Source of the DNA: Streptomyces sp. BA2
GTDB taxonomy: Bacteria; Actinomycetota; Actinomycetes; Streptomycetales; Streptomycetaceae
Reading direction: 5' to 3'
DNA: 64,000 nt
Assembly (NCBI RefSeq): GCF_009769735.1
Contig: NZ_WSRO01000002.1
Coordinates: forward strand, 2,108,001 to 2,172,000
Of this stretch, positions 42,097 through 51,252 are shown piece by piece. The translations under genes were made by a program, and so were the position numbers. Each line of letters opens with the position of its first letter. Position 1 is the stretch's first letter. Below the pieces are notes generated by a model. That model was given only the letters and a program-made list of their open reading frames with translations. It was not told the DNA's origin and made no database searches.

Positions 42097-42751
42097 GGTG
42101 GCGGCCGCTGACGAGCGCCGAGGGGGCGGTGAACTCCTCGGGGCCGTCGTCGGGGGTGAAGCGGTAGGGCTCGTCAGGCAGGACCACCACGTCCGGGCCC
42201 ACGGCCCGCAGCTCATCGAGCGGGACCCGCGGATAGCGCTCGGCGTGCGTCGCGTACGCGTTGTCGACACCGAGGCGCCGCAGCAGGTCCCCGGCGAACG
42301 TGTCGCGCCCCAGGACCATCCAAGGGCGCCGCCAGATGGGCACGACCGCCTTCAACCGGGCTTCTGGAACCGGCAGTTGGCCCCACACCGCCTCGGCCTC
42401 GTCCAGCCACCCGGGCCGTCCCGCCCCGCAGGCGGCAAGCACCCGGGTCAGCTCACGGAAGGCGCCCGGCAGATCGCGTACCTCCGTCACGAGCACCTGG
42501 AGCCCCGCCGCCCGCAGCGCCGCGAGGTCGGGCGCGCGGTTCTCCTCTTCGTTGGCGATCACCAGATCCGGGGCGAGGCCGATGATCCGGCGCACGTCGG
42601 GGTTCTTCGTGCCGCCGACGCGGACGACGTCCAGGTCCTCGGGGTGGCTGCACCACTCCGTGGCCCCCATCAGCGCTCCCGGCACGCTCACCGCGACCGC
42701 CTCGGTCAGCGAGGGCACCAGCGAGACCACCCGTACTCCAGCCACGACCAA
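42023..42751 (-). CDS. BtuF-like helical-backbone metal-receptor protein without signal peptide
   Basis: 242 residues with the class III periplasmic-binding fold (RVVSLVPSLTEAVAV, SHPEDLDVVRVGGTKNPDVR, IGLAPDLVIANEEENRAPDL) seen in cobalamin/haem/siderophore receptors. It begins directly with the first strand and has no lipobox or signal. It is therefore cytoplasmic, as are a group of actinobacterial cobalamin-binding homologues. A ligand role is inference. Ten bp downstream of the XRE-cupin regulator gene, so probably one operon. Confidence 0.8.
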   Translation of the reverse strand: MVVAGVRVVSLVPSLTEAVAVSVPGALMGATEWCSHPEDLDVVRVGGTKNPDVRRIIGLAPDLVIANEEENRAPDLAALRAAGLQVLVTEVRDLPGAFRELTRVLAACGAGRPGWLDEAEAVWGQLPVPEARLKAVVPIWRRPWMVLGRDTFAGDLLRRLGVDNAYATHAERYPRVPLDELRAVGPDVVVLPDEPYRFTPDDGPEEFTAPSALVSGRHLTWYGPSLAEAPAVLGAALRAACP

Positions 42752-42760
42752 TTCCCGCCC

Positions 42761-43339
42761 TCAGCGCCGCGAGCCGTCCAGGGCTTCGATGTGATCGGCG
42801 ACGGCCACGACGAGCACCTGGCTGTCCGGCACGGTCGCCCGCCACCGGTGACGCACCCCGCCGGTCAGATACAGGCTGTCGCCGCGCCCGAGGCGGTATG
42901 CCCTGCCCTCCGCCTCGACCTCGACGGCGCCGCCCACCACGTACATCAACTCGTCGTTCCGGTGCTGGAACTCGCGGCCCTCGTCGTGGTCGCCGGTGAA
43001 CTCGATGGCGTGCAGCTGATGGTGGCCGCGCACCAGATTGCGCACGCGGGCGTCGGCGTCGGGCGAGGAACCCTCGCCGTCGCCCTCCTCGGCGCGCATC
43101 AGGTCGACCGTGCACGCGGGATCCGCGGCGGCGAGCAGTTCGACGTCGGTCGTCATGAGGGCGTCGGCGACCCGCTGCAAGGAGCGTCTGCTCGGCCGCG
43201 CCCGCTCGTTCTCGACCTGGCTCAGGAAGGGCACCGAGAGACCGCTGCGCTCGGCCACCACGGCGAGGGTGAGCTCCAGCTGCCGGCGGCGGCGCCGCAC
43301 GGCCGAGCCCACCCGGAGGGTTTCCTTCTGCTCGTCCAT
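42761..43339 (-). CDS. XRE-family regulator with C-terminal cupin domain
   Basis: 192 residues: HTH_3 domain (LTLAVVAERSGLSVPFLSQV then ENERARPSRRSL, residues about 23-55) and a cupin barrel (FQHRNDELMYVVGGAVEVEA ... GDSLYLTGGVRHRWRA). This architecture is typical of PuuR/SinR-like repressors sensing a small metabolite in the cupin pocket. Transcribed just ahead of the BtuF-like gene. Confidence 0.88.
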   Translation of the reverse strand: MDEQKETLRVGSAVRRRRRQLELTLAVVAERSGLSVPFLSQVENERARPSRRSLQRVADALMTTDVELLAAADPACTVDLMRAEEGDGEGSSPDADARVRNLVRGHHQLHAIEFTGDHDEGREFQHRNDELMYVVGGAVEVEAEGRAYRLGRGDSLYLTGGVRHRWRATVPDSQVLVVAVADHIEALDGSRR

Positions 43340-43444
43340 CGCCTCGGCTCCCTTCTGTGCGTCGGTCCACTCTCAACCCTGTTGGGTTTTCTGCACCCTA
43401 CGCATGTTCGCCAAACGGTTTTGCCCCGTTGCGAGGACCGCCCT

Positions 43445-44434
43445 CTACAGCTTGTGCCAGTAGACAAGCTGACCCGACTCTCCCGGAGCCGCTCCCTCCG
43501 CCGGTATGAACAGGCTGACCAGCAAGGATGGCCTGCCCTGTGGGTCGGTGACGAGGGTCGCCGACGGATTGGCGAAGGCGCGGCTTCCGCCGTGGGTGGA
43601 GATGGCGAGCCGGTCGGCCCGGCCGCTCACGGGGTCGTACGCGTAGGTCCGCCAGCTCTCGAAGTCGCCCCGCCACCGCTGTCCCTCCACGAGGAGCATC
43701 CGCCGCCCGTCGAGCTCGACGGGCGCCCGGTCGCCGAGGTTCCCGCCGTTGCCCCAGGTCTGCAGCGCCCGGTCGAGCCGCCGGTCCGGCGTCGCGTGCC
43801 AGTCGCGGAACCCGGTGAGGGTGGCATGCAGCTGGCGGTCGGTGTCGCAGTCGGCGCGGTAGTGCCCGGTGAGCTCGATGGTGTTGCCGCGTACGTCGGT
43901 GATGCTGGGCGTGCCCTCGGCGCACCGCGAGAGGGTGCGGGGCGCGTCGAAGGCCCGTGACGCGCGCCCGTCGAGCAGCGCGGTCTCATCGGCGTAGGCG
44001 CGCACGGCGATGTGGTTCTTCGGGTCCTTCTCGTAGGCGAGGACGTATCCGCCGCGTCCGTCGGCGGCGAGCGACGCCTGGTGGGTGCCGGGACCGAAGT
44101 CGTGGCGGCGGTGCCAGTGCCGCAGATCGGTGGAGGTGGCGACGGCGGCGTGGAAGCGGCCGTCGTCCAGAAGGGTGTGGTAGACGGCCAGATAGGTGCC
44201 GTCGGGGGTCTGCTCGATCTGCGCGGCGTCCATGGTGCGGCCGGTGTGGTCCCGGGTGTCGTAGCGGTGGCCGTCGGCGGCGGTGACGTCCTCGGCGAGC
44301 GCGGCGAGGCGGGCGGTGCCGGTGGAGGCCGGTGCGGAGCTCGCGTTCGCCAGATGGGCGAGGAGCAGCGCGCCCGCGAGGGCGAGGGCCGTGGCCGCGA
44401 TGAGCACGGCGACACGGGGCGTGGGGACGGTCAC
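43445..44434 (-). CDS. Secreted beta-propeller-like protein (GH43/GH32-type fold)
   Basis: 329 residues with a signal/anchor (VAVLIAATALALAGALLLAH). A repeated strand pattern follows, with motifs such as DAAQIEQTPDGTYLAVYHT, ATSTDLRHWHRR, LAYEKDPKNH, FRDWHATPD and SATLVTDPQGRPSLLVS. These resemble the five-bladed propeller of glycosyl hydrolases (Asp-box-like S-D-L-xx-W). Catalytic residues are not clear and no substrate can be named. The GTG start at 44434 has no obvious Shine-Dalgarno. Confidence 0.65.
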   Translation of the reverse strand: MTVPTPRVAVLIAATALALAGALLLAHLANASSAPASTGTARLAALAEDVTAADGHRYDTRDHTGRTMDAAQIEQTPDGTYLAVYHTLLDDGRFHAAVATSTDLRHWHRRHDFGPGTHQASLAADGRGGYVLAYEKDPKNHIAVRAYADETALLDGRASRAFDAPRTLSRCAEGTPSITDVRGNTIELTGHYRADCDTDRQLHATLTGFRDWHATPDRRLDRALQTWGNGGNLGDRAPVELDGRRMLLVEGQRWRGDFESWRTYAYDPVSGRADRLAISTHGGSRAFANPSATLVTDPQGRPSLLVSLFIPAEGAAPGESGQLVYWHKL

Positions 44435-44503
44435 GGAGGGGCACTTACGTTGGAGACGCGGGGAGGCTGCCCAGCCTAGGGAGCGGGGGTGCCCCCGGGA
44501 ACG

Positions 44504-44550
44504 CCCCGAGGGGTGGGCTTCGCCACAAGGGCGAGGCCCACCCCTCGGGG
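44504..44550 (-). terminator. Large hairpin terminator after the betaine transporter operon
   Basis: Arm CCCCGAGGGGTGGGC (44504-44518) pairs perfectly with 44536-44550, with extra inner pairing TCGCC/GGCGA. It lies 29 bp past the permease/receptor stop and, for the opposite direction, is followed by TGATTT. Confidence 0.8.
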
Positions 44551-44578
44551 TGATTTCAGCGTTCCAGCCGGTGAAGAA

Positions 44579-47191
44579 CTAGGACTGCGGAGTCATCTTC
44601 TGCTCGAAGCCCGGGTTCTTCTTCAGCCATGTGTCGACGGCCTCGGGCTCATTGCCCTTGCCCGCCTTGTTGATCTCGTTCTCCAGGCTGGCCAGTTCCT
44701 TCTCGCTCATCTTGAAGTCCTTGAGCCACTTCGTGAGCTGCGGGTACTGCTTGGGGAACTCCTTGCTGGAGATCGTGCGGATCGTGTCGCCCTTGCCGAA
44801 GCCGAGCTTGGGGTCCTTCAGCTTGGTGAGCTTGTACTCGTTGTACGCCCAGTGCGGCGACCAGAGCAGGACCGCGACCGGCTCCTTCTTGGCGTACGCC
44901 GACTTCAGCTCGGAGAGCATCGCGGGCGTCGAACCGGGGACGATCTTGTACTCCTTGTCCAGGCCGTAGCCCGGCAGGACCTTGTCCTTGAGCGCCGTCA
45001 TCACGCCCGTGCCGGGCTCGATGCCGATGATCTTGCCCTTGAACTTGTCGCCCTTGCCCTTGAGGTCCTCGAGCGACTTCACGTCCTTGACGTAGGACGG
45101 GACGGCGATCTCCAGGGACGTCGGGCTGTACCAGGAGCCCAGGTCCTCGAGGTTCGCCTTGTTCTTCTCCCAGTACTGCTTCTGGGCGGTGGGCAGCCAG
45201 GCGTCGAGATCCAGGTCGAGGTCGCCCTGCGCGAGGGCGGTGTAGACCGGGCCGACGTCGGACGGCGTCAGCTTCATCTTGTAGCCGCGCTTCTCCAGGA
45301 CACGCTTCCAGAGATTGGTGACGGCGATGTTCTCGTCCCACGCGAAGTACGCGGCGTTCAGCGGACGCTTGGCCTCGGCGGGGGTGGAGTTCTTCGGCAG
45401 CGGGGCCAGCTTGTCGACGACGCCCGGGTTCTTCTTCAGCCAGGCCTTGACGGCTTCCTGCTGCTTGCCCTTGCCCGCCTTGTTGATCTCGGCCTCAAGA
45501 CTCGTGAGCTGCTTCTCGCTCATCTTGAAGTCCTTGAGCCACTTGGCGACCTGCGGGTTCTCCTTGGAGAAGCCCTTGCGCGCAAGGCTGTGCACGCCGT
45601 CGCCCTTCCCCCAGGCGCCCTTCGGGTCCTTGAGCTTCTTCAGGTCGAAGTCGCTGTAGGCCCAGTGCGGCGACCAGAGCGTGGTGACGATCGGTTCCTT
45701 CTTGGCGTACGCGCGCTTCAGCTCGGCCAGCATCGCCGGGGTGGAGCCGTCGACGACCTTGTACTCCTTGTCGAGGCCGTACTCCCCCAGGACCTTGTCC
45801 TTGAGGAGCCCCATCATTCCGGCGCTCGGCTCGATGCCGACGATCTTGCCCTTGAACTTGCCGCTCTTGCCCTTGAGGTCCTCGAGCGAGTCGACGCCCT
45901 TCACGTACGAGGGCACGGAGAGCTCGAGCGAGGTCGGGCCGAACCACGAGCCCATGTCCTCGAGCTTGTCGCCGTACTTCTTCCAGTACGCGGCGTGCGT
46001 CGTCGGCAGCCAGGAGTCGGTCTGGAAGTCGATGCTGCCCTGCGAGAGCGAGGTGTAGAGCGGGCCGGCCTCGAGCTGCTTGGTCTGCGGCTTGAAGCCG
46101 CGCTGCTCCAGGATCTCCTTCCAGAGGAAGGTGGAGGCCACGCCCTCGTCCCAGGGGATGTAGCCGATGTTGATTTCCTTGCCCTGGCCGACGTTCTTGC
46201 CGTCGGTGGCTGAGTTCTCGGACTTCGAGCCGCCGAAGGCACCCATGCCGCCCGCGACGAGCGCGAGGACCACCACACCGACGACCGCGACGGCGGCCTG
46301 CGGACGGTAGTTCCAGATGTTCAGGCCCTGTGCGGCACGCACCTTCGCCATGGCGCGACGGCCCAGCGGGGAGACCTGAGTGCCAAGGGAGCTGGTCATC
46401 CGGTCCAGGTAGATCGCCAGGATGACGATCGCGACGCCCGCCTCGGAGCCGAGGCCGACGTTCAGCTGGCCGATGGCCTCGTTGACGTCGGCGCCCAGGC
46501 CCTCCGTGCCGACCATGCCCGCGATCGCGGCCATGGACAGGCCCAGCATGATGACCTGGTTGACACCGGCCATGATCGTGGGGAGCGCGAGGGGCAGCTG
46601 GACGCGCAGCAGGATGTTGCGCGGCGTGGTGCCGAACGCGTCCGCGGCCTCGACCAGTTCCTTGTCGACCTGGCGGATGCCCAGCTCCGTCATGCGGACG
46701 CCGGGGGCCAGGGCGAAGATCAGGGTGGCGACGATGCCCGCGGGGGCGCCCATCCCGAAGAAGAGGATGGCGGGGATGAGGTAGATCATCGCCGGCAGCG
46801 TCTGCATGAAGTCGAGCACCGGGCGGACGATGCCGCTCACCGTGCTCGACCGCGCGGCCCAGATGCCCACGGGCACGGAGATGACAAGGGCGATGATCGT
46901 CGAGACGAGCACCAGGGCCAGCGTCATCATCGCGTGGTCCCACAGTTCGAGGGAGACGATGAACGCGAAGCCCGCGAAGGTCAGCACACCGGCGACCACA
47001 CCGCGCAGCCAGAAGGCGACGACGGCGAAGATGCCCGCGAGGAGCAGCGGCTCGGGCGCCTGGAGCACGTCGGCTATGCCGTCGTAGGCGCCCTGGAAGA
47101 CGGTCTTGAAGAAGTCGAACAGCCAGGCCATGTGGCTGAGGAGCCAGTCGACGCTGTCGTTGACCCACTCGCCGAAGGGAATCCTAGGCAC
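44579..47191 (-). CDS. Glycine betaine ABC permease fused to two tandem substrate-binding domains
   Basis: 870 residues. Residues about 50-290 are a ProW/OpuAB permease (EAA loop EAADAFGTTPRNILLRVQLP). A further helix at about 298-320 leads to an OpuAC-type receptor at about 338-597 and a second, homologous receptor at about 610-870. Each receptor has a tryptophan cage (IPWDEGVAS / FAWDENIAV, DSWLPTTHAAYW / DAWLPTAQKQYW, LWSPHWAY in both). The substrate is probably betaine or a similar quaternary amine, for osmoprotection. GTG start overlaps the ATPase stop by eight bases. Confidence 0.92.
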   Translation of the reverse strand: MPRIPFGEWVNDSVDWLLSHMAWLFDFFKTVFQGAYDGIADVLQAPEPLLLAGIFAVVAFWLRGVVAGVLTFAGFAFIVSLELWDHAMMTLALVLVSTIIALVISVPVGIWAARSSTVSGIVRPVLDFMQTLPAMIYLIPAILFFGMGAPAGIVATLIFALAPGVRMTELGIRQVDKELVEAADAFGTTPRNILLRVQLPLALPTIMAGVNQVIMLGLSMAAIAGMVGTEGLGADVNEAIGQLNVGLGSEAGVAIVILAIYLDRMTSSLGTQVSPLGRRAMAKVRAAQGLNIWNYRPQAAVAVVGVVVLALVAGGMGAFGGSKSENSATDGKNVGQGKEINIGYIPWDEGVASTFLWKEILEQRGFKPQTKQLEAGPLYTSLSQGSIDFQTDSWLPTTHAAYWKKYGDKLEDMGSWFGPTSLELSVPSYVKGVDSLEDLKGKSGKFKGKIVGIEPSAGMMGLLKDKVLGEYGLDKEYKVVDGSTPAMLAELKRAYAKKEPIVTTLWSPHWAYSDFDLKKLKDPKGAWGKGDGVHSLARKGFSKENPQVAKWLKDFKMSEKQLTSLEAEINKAGKGKQQEAVKAWLKKNPGVVDKLAPLPKNSTPAEAKRPLNAAYFAWDENIAVTNLWKRVLEKRGYKMKLTPSDVGPVYTALAQGDLDLDLDAWLPTAQKQYWEKNKANLEDLGSWYSPTSLEIAVPSYVKDVKSLEDLKGKGDKFKGKIIGIEPGTGVMTALKDKVLPGYGLDKEYKIVPGSTPAMLSELKSAYAKKEPVAVLLWSPHWAYNEYKLTKLKDPKLGFGKGDTIRTISSKEFPKQYPQLTKWLKDFKMSEKELASLENEINKAGKGNEPEAVDTWLKKNPGFEQKMTPQS

Positions 47192-48344
47192 CGCTGACCA
47201 CCTTGCCCACGGCCTGCTCGCCGTCGTCCTGCGTCTTCTGGAGCGGGACGGCAGTGTCCTGCGGCTCGTCCTCGGGGTTCATCGGCTCGCCGAGCACCGC
47301 GAGCAGCCGCGCCCGCGGCACGACACCGGTGAGCGCGCCCTCGACGTCGGTGACGGCGACCGGCACATCACTGGTGGAGCACGGCGTGAACAGCTCGATG
47401 ATCGGGGTCTCGGCCCTGACCGTGGCGGGGGCCGCGGACAGCACGTCCTGTGCGGTCTTCAGCTCCATGCCCTCGGACGTCTTCGTACCGAAGACGGTCT
47501 CAGGCTCGGCCATGATCGCGCCCGCCGTGAGGACACGGGAGCGGTCGACGTCCTGCGTGAACGCGGCGACGTAGTCGTTGGCCGGGGTGACGAGGATGTC
47601 CTCGGCATTGCCGATCTGGACGATCTCACCGTCACGCATGACGGCGATCTGGTCGCCCAGGCGCATGGCCTCGTTCAGGTCGTGGGTGATGAAGACGATG
47701 GTCTTCTTCAGCCGCTTCTGGAGCTCCAGGAGCTGGTCCTGCATGTCGCGGCGGATCAGCGGGTCGAGCGCGCTGAACGACTCGTCCATGAGGAGCAGGT
47801 CCGCGTCGGTCGCGAGGGCGCGGGCCAGGCCCACGCGCTGCTGCATACCGCCGGAGAGCTCGTCGGGCCAGGACTTCTCCCAGCCCTTGAGCCCAGCGAG
47901 TTCGAGCGCCACCGTGGCGCGCTCCTCGCGCTCGGCGCGCGGCACGCCCTGCACCTCGAGGCCGTAACCGGCGTTCTCGAGGACGCTGCGGTGCGGGAAG
48001 AGCGCGAAGTGCTGGAAGACCATACTGATCTTCTTGGAGCGCACCTCGCGCAGCTCACGGGCGCTCAGACCAGTCAGGTCCTGACCGTCGAAGAGCACCT
48101 GTCCGGCCGTCGGTTCCGACAGACCGTTGAGCATGCGCAGCAACGTGGACTTGCCGGATCCGGAGAGACCCATGACGACGAAGATCTGGCCCGGCTCGAC
48201 CGTGAAGGAAGCATCGATCACCGCGGCAGTGGTGCCCTCGGCGCGCAGCTCCTCTCGGTCGGTTCCGTGGCGGAGTTTCTCCACCGCGTCAGCGGGTCGT
48301 CTGCCGAATACCTTGTACAGGTGTTCGGCTTGCAGCCTGGACAC
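47184..48344 (-). CDS. Glycine betaine/proline ABC transporter ATP-binding protein
   Basis: 386 residues of the ProV/OpuAA group: Walker A GLSGSGKST, Q-loop VFQHFALFPH, signature LSGGMQQRVGLARA, Walker B LLLMDESFSALDP, switch His in FITHDLNEA. A degenerate CBS region at the C-terminus (VPVAVTDVEGALTGVV) may sense ionic strength as in OpuA. GTG at 48344 (AGAGG five bases before) is preferred to the GTG at 48350. First gene of a two-gene osmoprotectant uptake operon. Confidence 0.93.
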   Translation of the reverse strand: MSRLQAEHLYKVFGRRPADAVEKLRHGTDREELRAEGTTAAVIDASFTVEPGQIFVVMGLSGSGKSTLLRMLNGLSEPTAGQVLFDGQDLTGLSARELREVRSKKISMVFQHFALFPHRSVLENAGYGLEVQGVPRAEREERATVALELAGLKGWEKSWPDELSGGMQQRVGLARALATDADLLLMDESFSALDPLIRRDMQDQLLELQKRLKKTIVFITHDLNEAMRLGDQIAVMRDGEIVQIGNAEDILVTPANDYVAAFTQDVDRSRVLTAGAIMAEPETVFGTKTSEGMELKTAQDVLSAAPATVRAETPIIELFTPCSTSDVPVAVTDVEGALTGVVPRARLLAVLGEPMNPEDEPQDTAVPLQKTQDDGEQAVGKVVSGA

Positions 48345-48350
48345 ATACAC

Positions 48351-48641
48351 CTCTCGGGTTGAACCAAGACGGCCCGCCTCCCCCGCCGGCGGGCCGTGGA
48401 GCGACGCGGGTTCTGCCCGCTATTTACCCGGCGAAATAGTTGAATCCTCGACCGGAGGCGCTCCGGCTCGGCGCCTGCCCCCACTTACACAAATCAAACG
48501 CAAGAGTGTTCCAGTTCACATTCCATTCACTTCTGTCGACCGGAATGCGCTGTGATCAGGCCTCTGCCCACCGGGGCGGAAACAACGCCTGGACGGAGCC
48601 GGACCCGGTCCGCTGTCAGTGCCGTGCGGCATGATGCGAAG
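48351..48641. promoter_or_regulatory. Divergent intergenic region between betaine ABC operon and exonuclease
   Basis: 291 bp. A hairpin with arm ACGGCCCGCC lies at 48370-48398, close to the ATPase start, and a GCGCTCCGGC stem near 48468. An unusually AT-rich patch (about 48484-48545) is where the leftward osmoregulated promoter is expected. No gene is seen. Confidence 0.5.
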
Positions 48642-49571
48642 GTGACTCAGCGAACGCGACGGCTCATGCTGCTCGACACGGCGTCCCTGTACTACCGCGC
48701 TTATTTCGGGGTCCCCGACTCCATGAAGGCCCCGGACGGCACATCGGTGAACGCGGTGCGCGGCCTGCTCGACTTCATCGCCCGGCTCGTCCAGGACCAC
48801 CGTCCCGACGACCTGGTCGCCTGCATGGACGCGGACTGGCGGCCGCACTGGCGGGTCGAGCTGATCCCTTCGTACAAGGCGCATCGCGTCGCCGAGGAGA
48901 TCGAGCCGGGCCCGGACGTCGAGGAGACCCCGGACACCCTCTCCCCGCAGGTCCCGATCATCGAGGACGTCCTGGACGCCATCGGCATCGCCCGCGTGGG
49001 CGTGCCGTCGTACGAGGCGGACGACGTGATCGGCACGTACGCCGGCCGCGCCACGGGACCGGTGGACATCGTCACCGGCGACCGCGACCTCTATCAGCTG
49101 GTCGACGACGCCCGGGGCGTCCGCGTCCTCTACCCCCTCAAGGGCGTCGGCTCCCTCCAGCTCACGGACGAGGCCTGGCTCCGCGAGAAGTACGGGGTGG
49201 ACGGCTCCGGCTATGTCGACCTGGCCCTGCTGCGCGGCGACCCCAGCGACGGCCTGCCCGGCGTGCCCGGCATTGGCGAGAAAACGGCGGCCAAGCTCCT
49301 GGACGCGTATGGAAATCTGGCCGGAATCATGGCCGCGGTGGACGACCGGACGAGCAAGCTGACGCCTTCCCAGCGCAAGCGGCTCGACGAATCCCGCGCG
49401 TATGTGGCCGTCGCGCCGACGGTGGTCCGCGTCGCGGGCGACGTACCGCTGCCGGACGTGGACCTCGCGCTGCCGGGCGAACCGCGTGATCCCGCGGCCC
49501 TGGACGAGCTGGCCGCGCGGTGGAACCTGGGCGGAGCACTGAAGCGGTTGCTCACGACTCTCCAGGGGTGA
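48642..49571 (+). CDS. 5'-3' exonuclease (Pol I N-domain/FEN-like)
   Basis: 309 residues resembling the stand-alone 5' nuclease of DNA polymerase I. Metal-binding acids are in LMLLDTASLYYRAYFG, CMDADWRPHWRVE and YEADDVIGTYAG, and in DIVTGDRDLYQLV. The helix-hairpin-helix motif GLPGVPGIGEKTAAKLLD follows. Processes 5' flaps in replication/repair. The GTG at 48642 has no spaced Shine-Dalgarno and may be leaderless; the ATG at 48666 is an alternative. Confidence 0.92.
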   Translation: MTQRTRRLMLLDTASLYYRAYFGVPDSMKAPDGTSVNAVRGLLDFIARLVQDHRPDDLVACMDADWRPHWRVELIPSYKAHRVAEEIEPGPDVEETPDTLSPQVPIIEDVLDAIGIARVGVPSYEADDVIGTYAGRATGPVDIVTGDRDLYQLVDDARGVRVLYPLKGVGSLQLTDEAWLREKYGVDGSGYVDLALLRGDPSDGLPGVPGIGEKTAAKLLDAYGNLAGIMAAVDDRTSKLTPSQRKRLDESRAYVAVAPTVVRVAGDVPLPDVDLALPGEPRDPAALDELAARWNLGGALKRLLTTLQG

Positions 49572-49575
49572 GGTG

Positions 49576-49594
49576 TTAGCTTAGGTAAGCCTAA
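49576..49594 (+). promoter_or_regulatory. Iron box (DmdR/IdeR-type operator)
   Basis: TTAGCTTAGGTAAGCCTAA, a 19-bp interrupted palindrome (GCTTAGG...CCTAAGC) very close to the actinobacterial iron-box consensus TTAGGTTAGGCTAACCTAA. It lies 30 bp before the siderophore-interacting protein start. Predicts Fe(II)-dependent repression. Confidence 0.9.
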
Positions 49595-49623
49595 GCAACA
49601 TTTGATCAGGGGAGGCCGCCGCC

Positions 49624-50472
49624 ATGGCAGAACGACCGGCACGCAAGGCACCGAAGACCCACGTCGCCCAGGTGGTGCGCACCGAGCGCCTCACCCCACA
49701 CATGCAGCGCGTGGTCCTGGGCGGCGAGGGCCTCGCCGAGTTCACGGCGGGCGACTCCACCGACCTCTACGTGAAACTGCTCTTCGGCGCCGAGGGCGTC
49801 ACGTACCCCGAGCCGTTCGACATCCAGCGGATCCGCGAGGAGTTCCCCCGCGACCAGTGGCCCGTGACGCGCACGTACACGGTGCGCTCCTGGGACCCGC
49901 AGACCCGTGAGCTCGCCGTCGACTTCGTCATCCACGGCGACGAGGGCCTTGCGGGCCCGTGGGCCAAGCGCGTCCAGCCGGGCGCCACGGTCCGCTTCCT
50001 CGGTCCCGGCGGTGGGTACGCCCCGGACGCCGAGGCCGACTGGCATCTGCTCGCCGGTGACGAGAGCGCGCTGCCCGCGATCGCCGCGGCCCTGGAGGCA
50101 CTGCCCGACGGCGCCAAGGCGTACACCTTCGTCGAGGTCGCCGACGCGGACGAGGAGCAGAAGATCAGCTCCGTCGCGGAGATCACGTGGCTGCACCGCG
50201 GGCAGCGCCCCGTGGGCCAGGCCCTCGTCGAGGCCGTACGCTCCCTCGACTTCCCGGCGGGCGACGTGCAGGCGTTCGTGCACGGCGAGGCCGGGTTCGT
50301 GAAGGAACTGCGCCGCTATCTCCGCATGGAGCGCGAGGTGCCGCGCGAGCGCCTCTCGATCTCCGGCTACTGGCGCCTCGGCCACAACGAGGACGGCTGG
50401 CAGGCATCCAAGCGCGACTGGAACGCGGAGGTCGAGGCAGAGCAGGAAACGTTGCCCTCGGCTGCACAGTGA
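49624..50472 (+). CDS. Siderophore-interacting protein (FAD-dependent ferric reductase)
   Basis: 282 residues: FAD_binding_9/SIP family with the flavin motif RTYTVR (residues 83-88), the phosphate-binding GPWAKRVQPG, the NAD(P)-binding LLAGDESALPAIAAALEAL and the family C-terminal SGYWRLGHNEDGW. Reduces Fe(III)-siderophores in the cytosol to release iron. Start ATG at 49624 with GGGGAGG upstream. The iron box in its promoter agrees with this role. No siderophore synthesis or uptake genes are adjacent. Confidence 0.95.
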   Translation: MAERPARKAPKTHVAQVVRTERLTPHMQRVVLGGEGLAEFTAGDSTDLYVKLLFGAEGVTYPEPFDIQRIREEFPRDQWPVTRTYTVRSWDPQTRELAVDFVIHGDEGLAGPWAKRVQPGATVRFLGPGGGYAPDAEADWHLLAGDESALPAIAAALEALPDGAKAYTFVEVADADEEQKISSVAEITWLHRGQRPVGQALVEAVRSLDFPAGDVQAFVHGEAGFVKELRRYLRMEREVPRERLSISGYWRLGHNEDGWQASKRDWNAEVEAEQETLPSAAQ

Positions 50473-50542
50473 CGGGGTGGCCGCCCCGGTGAACCTGGAC
50501 GACCACCCCGGTGCGGGACCATCCGCATCCGCCCGCCGGTGG

Positions 50543-50566
50543 GGGCTGGTCGCGCAGTTCCCCGCG
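50543..50566 (-). repeat. Interspersed Streptomyces repeat, copy 2 (inverted)
   Basis: The reverse complement of the repeat at 19725-19753; at least 23 bases match exactly, including CGGGGAACTGCGCGACCAG. It lies between the siderophore-interacting protein and the GNAT gene, within 153 bp that hold no gene. Confidence 0.7.
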
Positions 50567-50625
50567 GCCTGTCGGGGCCCCGAAAACCCGTTCCCTCCAC
50601 CGTCGGCCGCTGACACCATGCCCCC

Positions 50626-51210
50626 ATGCCCTACAAGATCCCGGACGTCGTCGCCGCAGGTGCCCTCGCCCAACAGGAACAGTCCGTCATCCCCGTCCCG
50701 GGAGGGATGGTCCTGCGCCCCTGGGCGCCCCACGACGCGCCTGCCGTGTACGAGGCGTTCCAGGACCCGGTGATCCAGCGCTGGCACGCGCGCGAGGCCG
50801 ATTCCGTCGACGAGACCCGCGGCTGGATCGACGGCTGGCTCAAGGCCTGGTCCGAGGAGCGCGACGCGCACTGGGCCATCGCCGACGCCACGACGGACGC
50901 GGTGGTGGGCCGGATATCGCTGCGCCTGATCGTGCTCGCCGACGGACAGGCCGAAGTCGCCTACTGGACCATGCCGTCGGCCCGCGGCAGGGGCATCGCC
51001 CCGCGCGCCCTCACGGCGCTGACCGACTGGGCCTTCGGCGAACTCGGTCTGCACCGCCTCGAACTCACCCACGCCACGGCCAACGAAGCCTCCTGCCGTG
51101 TCGCGCTCAAGGCCGGCTTCGCGCCGGAGGGCACCAAACGGAGCGCGGTGCTGCACACGGACGGCTGGCACGACATGCATCTGCACGCCCGCGTCCAAGA
51201 GGGCTCCTGA
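50626..51210 (+). CDS. RimJ/RimL-type GNAT N-acetyltransferase
   Basis: 194 residues: VLRPWAPHDAPAVYEAFQDP N-terminal part, VGRISLRLIVLADGQAEVAY, the acetyl-CoA pyrophosphate loop SARGRGIAPRALTAL, then LHRLELTHATANEASCRVAL and KAGFAPEGTKR. Acetylates an amine, possibly a protein N-terminus or small molecule. No obvious operon partner. Confidence 0.88.
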   Translation: MPYKIPDVVAAGALAQQEQSVIPVPGGMVLRPWAPHDAPAVYEAFQDPVIQRWHAREADSVDETRGWIDGWLKAWSEERDAHWAIADATTDAVVGRISLRLIVLADGQAEVAYWTMPSARGRGIAPRALTALTDWAFGELGLHRLELTHATANEASCRVALKAGFAPEGTKRSAVLHTDGWHDMHLHARVQEGS

Positions 51211-51252
51211 CCTGGCGAAGCGCCCACGCCAGGCCCCGTACTCTTGCCGGTT

